Source: an uncultured Pelagimonas sp.
GTDB taxonomy: Bacteria; Pseudomonadota; Alphaproteobacteria; Rhodobacterales; Rhodobacteraceae
Direction: 5' to 3'
Length of the DNA stretch: 64,000 nucleotides
Assembly (NCBI GenBank): GCA_947499735.1
Contig: CANMPP010000004.1
Coordinates: 62,001 to 126,000 of the forward strand
Shown here one piece after another: positions 1-8,271 of this stretch. Within the stretch, counting starts at the first letter, position 1. Every line of letters begins with the position of its first letter. Both the position numbers and the translations under genes were made by a program. The notes beneath the pieces were generated by a model, which worked only from the letters and a program-made list of their open reading frames with translations, was not told the origin of the DNA and made no database searches.

Positions 1-2
1 TG

Positions 3-794
3 GAGGCCCCCCGCACAGTCATGGGGATTGATCGGGATCTGGTTGCCCATAAATTGAATGCGGTCAACATCGTAGAGACCACTGCGATTGGCTACCTTAA
101 ACCGCTGATAAAGCGGAGCCTTCTTTCCAATTCCCCTTATCGCGAAGATCTGACGATTGGTGAAGATTTCCAACTCTATCTGGAACTGGTTCTTGGTGGC
201 GCGGAATTTTGGCTATCTCCAACGGCGCAATACCTGTATCGCAGAATGCCCGGATCTTTATCATTTCGCAGCCAACCAGAGCAAATTTATGCTCAATTGG
301 TCACCCTGCGAGAAACAGCATTGAATACGACAGGCCAACCCGCTGCGTTTCATAGGGCGATGCGTCATTGCATTAAAAAGCTCGAAGCCGCCTATGCGCA
401 AGAAAGCTTTGCGCGTGCATTAAAGCACGGAAACGTCTTCAATGCCGCCTTTCATGCCCTGAAACAACCAAAGCCAATCTGGGGGTGGATCAAAAAAAAC
501 CTAAAAAACAAGGTCACAGGTACGTCCGGGCGGGAAATCGACATACAATATGACTTTGAACTTTTGTCCAACTTGGCTGAAACCGATGAAAATACACGCC
601 GCCGCTATTTTGCAAAGCTGTGCTATCAGGCTTCTTTCAAGAACATCGAACTCGTCGCTGAAACCAAAGAAGACTTATCTGCTGCCTGGATGTTGCCAGC
701 CGTCAATAAGGTCACCCTTGGAAAGGATGGCCTTGATGATTTTCCCCATCCACAGCTTTATGCAGCAACCAATCGTCGCGTAGTAAATTCATAA
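3..794 (+). CDS. Family-2-like glycosyltransferase, 3' part (5' end outside window)
   Basis: The reading frame is open from the first bases of the window, so this is the C-terminal part of a longer protein; the ATG at 21 is internal. The visible part carries GEDFQLYLEL, which resembles the acidic ED motif before the acceptor-binding helix of GT-A glycosyltransferases, followed by a YRR segment and a helical C-terminal tail of about 170 residues. The role, transfer of a sugar during surface polysaccharide assembly, is inferred from this motif and from the pyruvyltransferase and flippase that follow on the opposite strand. The 3' end overlaps the end of the convergent pyruvyltransferase gene by 37 bases. 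The donor sugar cannot be judged. Confidence 0.7.
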   Translation, partial: EAPRTVMGIDRDLVAHKLNAVNIVETTAIGYLKPLIKRSLLSNSPYREDLTIGEDFQLYLELVLGGAEFWLSPTAQYLYRRMPGSLSFRSQPEQIYAQLVTLRETALNTTGQPAAFHRAMRHCIKKLEAAYAQESFARALKHGNVFNAAFHALKQPKPIWGWIKKNLKNKVTGTSGREIDIQYDFELLSNLAETDENTRRRYFAKLCYQASFKNIELVAETKEDLSAAWMLPAVNKVTLGKDGLDDFPHPQLYAATNRRVVNS

Positions 795-1654
795 AGCGCT
801 TCCATGCAACGCCCCGTCGCTGTTTCGATCTGAGCATCCCCACTGAGTTGAGGTTCGAAATTATCGGCGAGTACTTGCAATTGTCGTGCCGCCATATGGA
901 TCATACCCGTGTTGATCGGACGTGCGTGCCACCCATCAAATGCAAGTTTGGTACGCATACCCGTGCCTTCACGGCCAATATATCGCGTATAGGCTTCGCA
1001 AAGCGACGAGGGCGACACATCAGCCCAACGTAGATCAATATCCAACGACTGCGCCCAATCTTTCCATTTGGGCCGGTGACGCGCGGAAAATGGTTTGACC
1101 CCGATCCAGGGCGTGCGCAAAGCATCAGACACAATTGCCCCATGCATCGCTTCTGTAATCACCAAATTGGCACCGCGAATTTTGGCCATCAATGTGACAG
1201 GATCTTCCCTGGGATCCAGAAACGTGATGCCTGCGGCCGCACAAACTTGGTCCCACTTACCGCGTCCGACACTTTGGAAATGCGGCATGAATGCGATGTC
1301 GATATTGGAAACAGGGTCTGGAAGTTGGGTTTCCCGCACCAAAACAGCCGAATCCGTAATAGCCAAATTAGGATCGGCATTGACCATTTTCGCAGTCACG
1401 GGCCCACGCAGCCAAACAACATTCCAGTCCGGGCCGGACACGTCAGGAGGGTTCGTATAGCTGCCGTAGCCTGATCCCATGACATGTTTCAAAGTGGATT
1501 TGGGCAAATCATCCCATAGGATCGACCCTATACCAAGAAAAATCTCGTTCGGATCCGCGTCTAAAAATCCTTTTGGCAAAAGTTGCGGCCACATCCATGT
1601 GTTCAACTCATCACCAAAATTAGACGGTGTTTCATTGTAATAGGTCAGTTTCAT
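758..1654 (-). CDS. ExoV-like polysaccharide pyruvyltransferase
   Basis: A 298-residue protein of the polysaccharide pyruvyl transferase family, the group of Sinorhizobium ExoV that adds ketal-linked pyruvate to a sugar of the succinoglycan repeat unit on the cytoplasmic side. Visible signatures are the N-terminal NFGDELNTWMW segment (about residues 12-22), LGIGSIL, and the C-terminal VITEAMHGAIVSDALRTPW block with the conserved His and Asp. The ATG overlaps the stop of the upstream flippase gene in an ATGA arrangement, so the two are translationally coupled. The 3' end runs 37 bases into the convergent glycosyltransferase gene. The family is confident; the exact acceptor sugar is not. Confidence 0.85.
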   Translation of the reverse strand: MKLTYYNETPSNFGDELNTWMWPQLLPKGFLDADPNEIFLGIGSILWDDLPKSTLKHVMGSGYGSYTNPPDVSGPDWNVVWLRGPVTAKMVNADPNLAITDSAVLVRETQLPDPVSNIDIAFMPHFQSVGRGKWDQVCAAAGITFLDPREDPVTLMAKIRGANLVITEAMHGAIVSDALRTPWIGVKPFSARHRPKWKDWAQSLDIDLRWADVSPSSLCEAYTRYIGREGTGMRTKLAFDGWHARPINTGMIHMAARQLQVLADNFEPQLSGDAQIETATGRCMEALYEFTTRRLVAA

Positions 1655-3120
1655 GTCACCTGCCTCTTTCGAACATTACGCATTGAATTCCAGGCTGGAA
1701 CAATGTGATCCCACCCCAGAAGAAACAAAATTATGATATAGGTGATCATGCCGGTGCCGATCAGCACGCTAGATTGCAGCAATGGGTGAATGCCCTCTAG
1801 ACACGCACGCAGAACAGTCTGGCCTGCAATCATACCACTGGCGGCCAGCGCCGGACCAATGAAACTATGTAGGTATTGACGCATGTCCATGCCTAGGATC
1901 GTCAACACGCGCCTGACGGACATCGGCCATAACAATAAGGTCCGCAGGAAAAGACCTAGAACCACAGCATCCAGCCCCAATGGCGCCAAAGCTGCTATGA
2001 TTGCAAATCCACCCAATTGCACAAAAATACGATAGTATAACCACCAACCGGCCTGCCCAACAGCTTGGATAAGAGCGGCCTGCAGGCTACCAATTGAGGC
2101 GATCAAACTGAGGCCGGCAAGCGCCTGAACCGCCAGAATCGCATCATCCCATTGCGCACCAAAGAGGATCGGAATGATGTCCGGTGCCATGAAAATCAAA
2201 CCTGAGAACACAGGAAAACTGACCGCCGCAGCCCCAAAGCATCCCTTTAGATAGACATCACGCAGACGGTCTGTGTTGTCTTGCAGACCTGCAAATGTGA
2301 CCCCAAAAACCTGAGAAATGGATGCGGTGGCCAATTGTTGAATCATTTCATTTAAGCGGAACGCAAAGAAATAAAGACCCAGAACTGGGGCACCCATAAA
2401 GCTACCAATCAGGAATTGCTCCAATTTGGCGACATCCAAAAAGCGGCGCCCCATTGTAAACAACCCAAAGCTTTTCAAATCTTGGAAAGCTTTGAAAGAA
2501 ATCGAAAATCCAGGACGCCACCCGCACAAGATGCAAGAAAATACAGCTTGAATTCCTGCCCCGACGAGTTGCGATAACACCAGCGCCCAGAAGGCAAATC
2601 CATTAACAGCCAGAGTTAAACAAATGACCGCAGCCAGACCATTCGCAATCGTGGTTCGAATTGCCACTTTTTTGAATGCCATATCGCGTATGATCAACGC
2701 GTTGGGCACGCATCCTAAGGCGTCGAATAAAATGCGCAGGCTCAAAATGGGCAGAATATATGCAAGGGTTTCAACCTGAAAGAGCCCTGACAACAATTCG
2801 GCCCCAAAGAACAGACACATCCAAATGCATATGCCGAGAACAACAATCAGCCAGAATACGGTGTCTAAATGCGATTTTGAAAGGTTCTTGCGCTGGATGA
2901 TCGCGTCGCCGAATGCCATTGGCACAATTGTCAAACCAATGGCTATGATCGAGGCCGCAAAGGCGACGGCGCCAAAGTCACTTGGGCTTAAAATTCTTGA
3001 CGTGATTGCAAAAACGACCGCAGTCAGCCCTGTGGACACCACAGCATTTAGGGAAGACCACAGCAGCCCCAGTAACGCCAAGCGCCCAGTTCGGTGTTCT
3101 GCATGTTGATAACTGCTCAA
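1651..3120 (-). CDS. Wzx/ExoT-type polysaccharide flippase (MATE/MOP superfamily)
   Basis: An integral membrane protein of about 490 residues with many hydrophobic segments along its length and the family's N-terminal pattern of a first helix followed by a SPSDFGAVAFA-like loop. It resembles the ExoT/WzxC flippases that move lipid-linked repeat units across the inner membrane. No ATG exists near the 5' end. A TTG at 3120 is preceded by GGAG with a 6-base gap and was chosen; a second TTG at 3171 would add 17 residues but has no visible ribosome-binding site, and a stop lies just upstream. The 3' end overlaps the pyruvyltransferase start by four bases, which ties both to one exopolysaccharide pathway. 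Confidence 0.82.
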   Translation of the reverse strand: MSSYQHAEHRTGRLALLGLLWSSLNAVVSTGLTAVVFAITSRILSPSDFGAVAFAASIIAIGLTIVPMAFGDAIIQRKNLSKSHLDTVFWLIVVLGICIWMCLFFGAELLSGLFQVETLAYILPILSLRILFDALGCVPNALIIRDMAFKKVAIRTTIANGLAAVICLTLAVNGFAFWALVLSQLVGAGIQAVFSCILCGWRPGFSISFKAFQDLKSFGLFTMGRRFLDVAKLEQFLIGSFMGAPVLGLYFFAFRLNEMIQQLATASISQVFGVTFAGLQDNTDRLRDVYLKGCFGAAAVSFPVFSGLIFMAPDIIPILFGAQWDDAILAVQALAGLSLIASIGSLQAALIQAVGQAGWWLYYRIFVQLGGFAIIAALAPLGLDAVVLGLFLRTLLLWPMSVRRVLTILGMDMRQYLHSFIGPALAASGMIAGQTVLRACLEGIHPLLQSSVLIGTGMITYIIILFLLGWDHIVPAWNSMRNVRKRQVT

Positions 3121-3467
3121 TACAGTCTCCGCTGACAGCTGACGTGGCGCAAAAAACCCCCTGAAAGGCAAGACGTTTCGCGATTAAAACATTCGTGTTG
3201 AGCATCCAACCAATGCCCAGCGCCAAAAGAATAGCCAGCATTATAGTTTCGAAACTGTTAATTAAATTAATCAAAAATACGACAAAACCCTGCACTAACA
3301 GGGCTTTTATTTCCAATCATGAATTTTGAATTTTTTTGACTTTGTTTAGATATAATTTACCCGCAGACCGATATTTATTGACGCGATGTATGTAAATTTG
3401 GTGTCGGTTCAGTCATGAAATACTACTCTCATGACACGTCAGCACCCCGAGTTGCAAAGAACCGGTC
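3121..3467. other. Intergenic region between divergent polysaccharide genes
   Basis: About 350 AT-rich bases between the flippase and the ExoA-like gene. It holds the presumed divergent promoters, including the candidate at 3326-3356. A minus-strand frame through 3178-3316 would encode a hydrophobic peptide but shares no feature with a known family. No RNA gene or repeat is seen. Confidence 0.5.
3326..3356 (+). promoter_or_regulatory. Candidate sigma-70-type promoter for the ExoA-like gene
   Basis: A perfect TATAAT lies at 3351-3356 in an AT-rich stretch. TTGAAT sits 19 bases upstream, longer than the ideal 17. It faces the gene starting at 3468. The -10 is convincing, the -35 less so. Confidence 0.35.
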
Positions 3468-4490
3468 ATGAAAGCTTCAAGAATTCTTGTCGTTATTCCG
3501 ACGCTAAATGAACGCCCCCATATCGAAGCGTGTATTCGCAGTCTTTTCGATACATCAATGGACACGCATTCATTCGACGTTGTCGTATCGGATGGCGGCA
3601 GCGAAGATGGTACCACCTCCATCGTTGAACAGCTGAAACAAGATATTCCCAATATCACCTTGCTTCACAATCACCGAAGAATTCAATCCGCCGGTATCAA
3701 TCTGGCCGTTCACCATTGCGCCACACCCGATCATAAAATTCTAATCCGTTGCGATGCCCATGCAATATACCCACGAAACTTCATTTCCGACTTGGTTCGC
3801 ACGCTTGAACAAACCCAGGCCCAATCCGTTGTGATTCCAATGGATTCCAAGGGTAAGAATGCCTTTAGTAAAGCCGCCGCATGGATTGCAGATACGCGCA
3901 TTGGATCTGGTGGCGCCAAACATCGTGGCGGCAAACTATCTGGCTATATCGACCATGGTCACCATGCGGCCTTTGACATGAACTGGTTTAGAAAAGCCGG
4001 GGGATATGACACCGAGTTTTCCCATAACGAAGACGCTGAACTGGATTATCGCCTGACACAAATGGGTGCCAAGATTTGGATGGAAGCTACCATTAGAGTT
4101 GATTACTTTATGCGAAGTAATTTCAATTCGTTGGCCCGACAATATTGGAACTATGGGCGTGGTCGTTGTAGGACTGTTTGCAAGCACAACGTTCAGTTAA
4201 AACGCCGTCAGACGCTACCAATTGCGAATTTTGTTGCCGTGGCATCTTGCCTGTTCCTCTCAAACTTCAACCCTGCTTTTCTGGTTTTTCCACTGGCGTA
4301 TTTAGCGACCTTGGCATTGTGTAGTGTGGTATCTGCATATGCATTGCGCAGCTTTAGTGGGCTTTGGGCCGGCCCTGCATTGTTTGCCATGCACAACTAC
4401 TGGGCCGCTGGATATGCTTATGCGTGGATTGCGCATCGCAAGAGGCGAAAGAAAATTGCGCGTCCGTTCCCGCGCATTCCAACATTGTAA
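3468..4490 (+). CDS. ExoA-like family-2 glycosyltransferase
   Basis: A 340-residue GT-A enzyme. The N-terminus reads ILVVIPTLNE, followed by VVSDGGSEDGT with the nucleotide-sugar-binding Asp at residue 42, RCDAHAIYP as the metal-binding DxD-like position, and NEDAELDYRL as the acidic acceptor motif. The last 90 residues contain two or three hydrophobic segments, as in ExoA, the membrane-associated enzyme that adds the second sugar of succinoglycan. It is transcribed away from the flippase/pyruvyltransferase pair, so it probably serves the same exopolysaccharide. The start is the ATG behind a weak AAAGA site. Donor and acceptor remain inferred from family resemblance. Confidence 0.85.
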   Translation: MKASRILVVIPTLNERPHIEACIRSLFDTSMDTHSFDVVVSDGGSEDGTTSIVEQLKQDIPNITLLHNHRRIQSAGINLAVHHCATPDHKILIRCDAHAIYPRNFISDLVRTLEQTQAQSVVIPMDSKGKNAFSKAAAWIADTRIGSGGAKHRGGKLSGYIDHGHHAAFDMNWFRKAGGYDTEFSHNEDAELDYRLTQMGAKIWMEATIRVDYFMRSNFNSLARQYWNYGRGRCRTVCKHNVQLKRRQTLPIANFVAVASCLFLSNFNPAFLVFPLAYLATLALCSVVSAYALRSFSGLWAGPALFAMHNYWAAGYAYAWIAHRKRRKKIARPFPRIPTL

Positions 4491-4555
4491 GTCGAATAGA
4501 TAACGGGCCGCGAAAGAGGCACACTTTGCCGCGTCGATCCGCCATTGCACATTCC

Positions 4556-4569
4556 AAACCGCACGGTTT
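4556..4569. repeat. Short inverted repeat upstream of oxyR
   Basis: A 6-bp perfect inverted repeat with a 2-base centre, AAACCG-CA-CGGTTT, ends 11 bases before the oxyR ATG. It could be an autoregulatory site or a leader hairpin. It does not match the OxyR consensus. Confidence 0.3.
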
Positions 4570-4580
4570 AGGATGGCAAC

Positions 4581-5495
4581 ATGAACAATATCACCTTGAA
4601 ACAACTCAAATATTTTGAAGCGCTGGCCAAATTCAAGAATTTTGGCCGGGCGGCTGAACAGTGTTCGATCACGCAACCAGCCCTCTCTTTGCAAATAAAA
4701 GAATTGGAAATTGAACTGGGCCGCGCCCTCGTAGAACGTGGACCCCGCCGGACCCATTTGACCGAATTTGGCCAGCGGTTTTCCGAACGCGCTGCGGAAA
4801 TTTTACGTGCTGTAGATGATCTTGCCGCTCTTGCCAAAGATGGAGACACCGGGCTGTCAGGGACGCTGCGCCTTGGCGTGATCCCGACAATCGCGCCCTA
4901 TCTATTACCTGACCTTATGCAGGGGATTGCAGGGCAATTTCCCGACCTTTCGCTTAGCATTCGGGAATCTCTGACCCAAAGGCTTGTGCAAGAATTGGCA
5001 GAAGGTGTTTTGGACGTTGCTTTGGTCGCGTTGCCACTAAACGAATCCGGGCTTCATGAGGAACATCTTTTCTCAGAACCGCTTTTATTGGTGCGGGCAT
5101 CGGGTTTGGAAACATCCCCGGTCACAGAACCGCATCTTTTGGACAGTGAAAACTTACTTCTTTTGGAAGAAGGTCATTGTTTTCGCGAACATTCGCGGTC
5201 GGTTTGCAATTTACCAGCGCATAACGCGACGAATGCTTTGGCCGGTAGCTCATTGACGACGCTGGTTCAGATGGTTGCAGCCGGGCTTGGTGTGACCCTT
5301 ATTCCCGAAATGGCCCGTCAGGTTGAAACATTTGACAAGGCTGTCACCGTGTCTCGCTTTACCGAACCCCAACCGGAACGAAAAATTGGCCTTGTTTGGC
5401 GTAAAACAAGCCCTTTGGCTGAGCATTATCGGGAATTAGGTCGTTTGGTGAAGGAAAAAACGCTCAACAAACCACATTCAGATCACGGTATTTGA
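4581..5495 (+). CDS. oxyR: OxyR, LysR-type hydrogen-peroxide sensor and activator
   Basis: A 304-residue LysR-family regulator. The N-terminal helix-turn-helix (about residues 5-60, with FGRAAEQCSITQPALSLQIKELE) is followed by a substrate-binding-like sensor domain. The hallmark is GHCFREHSRSVC: Cys200 and Cys209 have the same spacing as the disulfide-forming Cys199/Cys208 of Escherichia coli OxyR. This makes it a peroxide sensor rather than a generic LysR protein. katG, a classical target, lies about 9 kb downstream on the other strand with an OxyR-like half-site in its leader. The next gene on the same strand encodes a YHS protein. Whether it acts as activator only, or also represses when reduced, cannot be seen. 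Confidence 0.92.
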   Translation: MNNITLKQLKYFEALAKFKNFGRAAEQCSITQPALSLQIKELEIELGRALVERGPRRTHLTEFGQRFSERAAEILRAVDDLAALAKDGDTGLSGTLRLGVIPTIAPYLLPDLMQGIAGQFPDLSLSIRESLTQRLVQELAEGVLDVALVALPLNESGLHEEHLFSEPLLLVRASGLETSPVTEPHLLDSENLLLLEEGHCFREHSRSVCNLPAHNATNALAGSSLTTLVQMVAAGLGVTLIPEMARQVETFDKAVTVSRFTEPQPERKIGLVWRKTSPLAEHYRELGRLVKEKTLNKPHSDHGI

Positions 5496-5620
5496 CCTTT
5501 CATCACATCGCCGAGAAGCTATCTTTTCGTATCCCTTTTCTATGGGCATCTTAGGGTCACAGCCCACGCAACAGGCGTGGTTCAACCCCCAGATGGGACA
5601 CTGGTGAAAAGGATACTTTT

Positions 5621-6136
5621 ATGAAACTCTTTACGTCTACGGCAGCCGCTTTGGTTCTATCTGCGGTGGCTGCATTTGCTGGTCCACAATATATCGACAG
5701 CACCGGATATGCTGTTTCAGGATATGATGTGGTCGCATATTTCGATCTACCGCAAAGCGAAATCGGCCAAGCGCAACCAGCCGCAGTCGCGGGCAACAAA
5801 AGCATTACGGCCGACTATAATGGATCAACCTTCGCATTTTCCAGCGAAGCAAACCGCGCGACTTTTTTGGAAGATCCAGAAAAATACGTCCCACAATATG
5901 ATGGCCATTGTGCGTTCGGCGCTGCGCAAGGGGGCAAAGTTCCAGGCAACCCACATCTGTGGCGGATCGTTGACGGCAAGCTATATCTGAACATCAAAGA
6001 CACTGTCGTTTATCAGTGGGAAATGGATATCCCGGGCTATTTGCAAAAATCAGAAGCGAACTGGGTGTCTCTTGAGCCCAAAGATGCCTCCACAAGCCCG
6101 ATCCCAGGTTTCACATCAACTGCGCCGGACAGCTAA
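5621..6136 (+). CDS. Secreted YHS-domain protein
   Basis: A 171-residue protein with a clear signal peptide (residues 1-21, cleavage near AFA-GP) and a YHS domain: TGYAVSGYDVVAYF at about 26-39 and a central YDGHCAFGAAQGGKVPGNP block. YHS domains are small folds found in metal-handling and periplasmic proteins. This one lacks the cysteine-rich metal site of the classic YHS domain and belongs to the GYDVVAYF type found alone in many proteobacteria. An AAGGA site precedes the ATG, and a strong terminator follows, so it is a single-gene unit behind oxyR. Its molecular function is unknown; regulation by OxyR is only suggested by position. Confidence 0.8.
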   Translation: MKLFTSTAAALVLSAVAAFAGPQYIDSTGYAVSGYDVVAYFDLPQSEIGQAQPAAVAGNKSITADYNGSTFAFSSEANRATFLEDPEKYVPQYDGHCAFGAAQGGKVPGNPHLWRIVDGKLYLNIKDTVVYQWEMDIPGYLQKSEANWVSLEPKDASTSPIPGFTSTAPDS

Positions 6137-6158
6137 GGCTCAGACAGATACCAACAAG

Positions 6159-6191
6159 AAAGGACGGCTCGTACCCTGAGTCGTCCTTTTT
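6159..6191 (+). terminator. Rho-independent terminator after the YHS gene
   Basis: A 12-bp stem with one G-T pair (AAAGGACGGCTC / GAGTCGTCCTTT) and a 7-base loop runs into a T-rich tail, 22 bases after the YHS stop codon. It could also act weakly on the opposite strand for opgH. Confidence 0.85.
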
Positions 6192-6312
6192 GTTTGATAG
6201 ATCTAAGTTTTCTCAGATTACTGAAGACGCGCAGAGCACCGTTCCCGCCCATTATTTATCCGGTCAACGGACTAGATAGCCCTGCTTAGACCCTCAGAAA
6301 AGCATCCCGAAA

Positions 6313-8271
6313 TCAACGCACCTGCGGGCTTGCCACGACTTTAGAGGGCGTGATCCGTCCCGAAAGAACCCGATCAGTACCGAAATGGGGTTTGGTTGTG
6401 GCCAAATCAGACATACCCTTTACCCGGGCCGCAAGGATTTCGCGCAATTGCAACGCATGTTGTCGCTCGGGCGGTGGGGATACGCTATCTGGGACGATCA
6501 TTCCGAAGGTCAGTCGCGAAACCGCACTGAAACGTGACAATGGCACGGCAAGGATCAAACTTGTAGCGACAGGCATCAACCATACCGACAGAACCCCAAC
6601 AGCACATCCTGCGATCATAGCACCACCCAATACTGTTTCGATCCAATGAAAGCGTATCGTGGCACCCCAGCTGCGGGTTTCCGCATCCCGCGATTGCGGC
6701 GCCCAACCAGCTCGCCCATATAGGGCCATCAAGACGGCACGGGTCTGCTGGATCATCAGAACTGGCGCATAAATGATGGACAAGGTGATTTCACCCGCCG
6801 TCACCAACGCGATCCGCATGCGTCCGCCATAAATGCGGCGCAACTCAGCTTTCCCCATCATCCCCAAAGCACCTAGGATTTTGGGTAACAACAACATGCC
6901 ATAGATAAGGGCCAGGAACATGCCGCCGTCCAGCTCGCTCATCATGGGCCAGACGGGATATAGCGGATTGGCCGCATTGAAATATGCGTGTTCTTCCATC
7001 GGTACCAATTCAAGCGCGGACCAGATCAGGATCAAAATCAACCATGCAGGTGCCAGCAGAAACCCAACAGCGCCTTGCAGCAAATGAAAACGCGACACCC
7101 AAGATAGCCCCCGCGCACCTAACAAACGCAAATGCTGCAAATTCCCACGGCACCAACGCCGATCGCGGATCGCATGGTCAATCAAACTGGGCGGTGTTTC
7201 TTCATAGCTGCCGTTGATGGCTTCATCAAAATACACTTTCCATCCCGCCCGGCGCAGCAGGGCTGCTTCGACAAAGTCATGGCTGAGGATCAAACTTTGC
7301 GCGCGCCCTAAACGGGGAAGATGCGCTGATTGTGCGAACGCTTTGCAGCGGATAATCGCATTATGCCCCCAGTAATTCCCGTCATTTTGCGCCCATGCGG
7401 CCAAGCCTTTGGACAAATAGGTGCCATAGGCAAAACTTGCATATTCTTGCATACGTGCAAAAATTGTTTGTGCCCCAATTAAGCGCGGGAAACTCTGGAT
7501 CAATCCAGCATCCTCATCCGATTCCAACCGATCCGCCAATCCGCAAATCGCGTCAGCGCTCATCAAACTGTCCGCATCGAGAACCAGAAACCCCTCATAG
7601 GTCCCACCCCACCGGCCGAGCCAATCCGCGATATTCCCAATCTTACGATCTGTGTTCTTCTCGCGTCGTCGATAGAACATAGGAATGTCCAGCGGTGCAC
7701 GGGCTTTCATATGCATGAACACTGCTTGCTCTTGCTGCGCGATGACCGGATCTTGCGTGTCTGAAAGCAAAAAGAACGAAAATCTGTGATTTGTGTCGGC
7801 CTTCGCCAGACTTTCCGCCATCGCCAACGCATTGGCAAAGACCGGAACCGGGTCTTCGTTATATGTGAGCATCGTCAATGCGATGTCGCACCCTTGGCCC
7901 TTTGGCGCAGGGGCGACGGGCGCAGAACACAAACTACGCAACACACCGATAAGAACCGATGTCACCGAAAGGGACACCCAAACAAATGTCATAGCCACCA
8001 AAGCGATCAGGGTCGCTTCCAAGGCCATTACACCCCCGGATGACAGCCAGTTTGTAAACCCGATGACCAGAACCAATGACACCGTCAAAGGCGGAGCGAA
8101 TGCCAAAAACCGCCACGCCATCTGCATCAGACTGGTGGGATGTTTGTGACGGACTGCACCCAATCGGTCAAATCGCTGTGGCATGATGTGCAATGGCGAA
8201 ACAGGCGGCATCCATGACGGGCCATGCTCGTGTTCAGATTCGCTATCCTCAAACTGCCTCAGGTCGTCCAT
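6313..8271 (-). CDS. opgH: OpgH/MdoH, periplasmic glucan glucosyltransferase
   Basis: A 652-residue inner-membrane glucosyltransferase that polymerises UDP-glucose into the beta-glucan backbone of osmoregulated periplasmic glucans. Two hydrophobic segments lie near residues 56-76 and 84-112, followed by a cytoplasmic family-2 domain with SDTQD (170-174), DADS (232-235), HDF (331-333) and RRWCRGN (371-377, the QxxRW-type site), then several C-terminal membrane segments. The ATG at 8271 was preferred over an in-frame TTG at 8283. It overlaps the end of opgG by 13 bases, so the pair is coupled. The N-terminus is short compared with the roughly 850-residue enterobacterial enzyme, as is usual for alphaproteobacteria. 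Confidence 0.92.
   Translation of the reverse strand: MDDLRQFEDSESEHEHGPSWMPPVSPLHIMPQRFDRLGAVRHKHPTSLMQMAWRFLAFAPPLTVSLVLVIGFTNWLSSGGVMALEATLIALVAMTFVWVSLSVTSVLIGVLRSLCSAPVAPAPKGQGCDIALTMLTYNEDPVPVFANALAMAESLAKADTNHRFSFFLLSDTQDPVIAQQEQAVFMHMKARAPLDIPMFYRRREKNTDRKIGNIADWLGRWGGTYEGFLVLDADSLMSADAICGLADRLESDEDAGLIQSFPRLIGAQTIFARMQEYASFAYGTYLSKGLAAWAQNDGNYWGHNAIIRCKAFAQSAHLPRLGRAQSLILSHDFVEAALLRRAGWKVYFDEAINGSYEETPPSLIDHAIRDRRWCRGNLQHLRLLGARGLSWVSRFHLLQGAVGFLLAPAWLILILIWSALELVPMEEHAYFNAANPLYPVWPMMSELDGGMFLALIYGMLLLPKILGALGMMGKAELRRIYGGRMRIALVTAGEITLSIIYAPVLMIQQTRAVLMALYGRAGWAPQSRDAETRSWGATIRFHWIETVLGGAMIAGCAVGVLSVWLMPVATSLILAVPLSRFSAVSRLTFGMIVPDSVSPPPERQHALQLREILAARVKGMSDLATTKPHFGTDRVLSGRITPSKVVASPQVR

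Noticed and set aside
2978-3316. A minus-strand frame starting with a hydrophobic stretch upstream of the flippase
   Set aside because: It overlaps the flippase 5' end in another frame and loses its membrane-like character there; no ribosome-binding site. A frameshifted flippase N-terminus was considered but the flippase already has a complete first helix.
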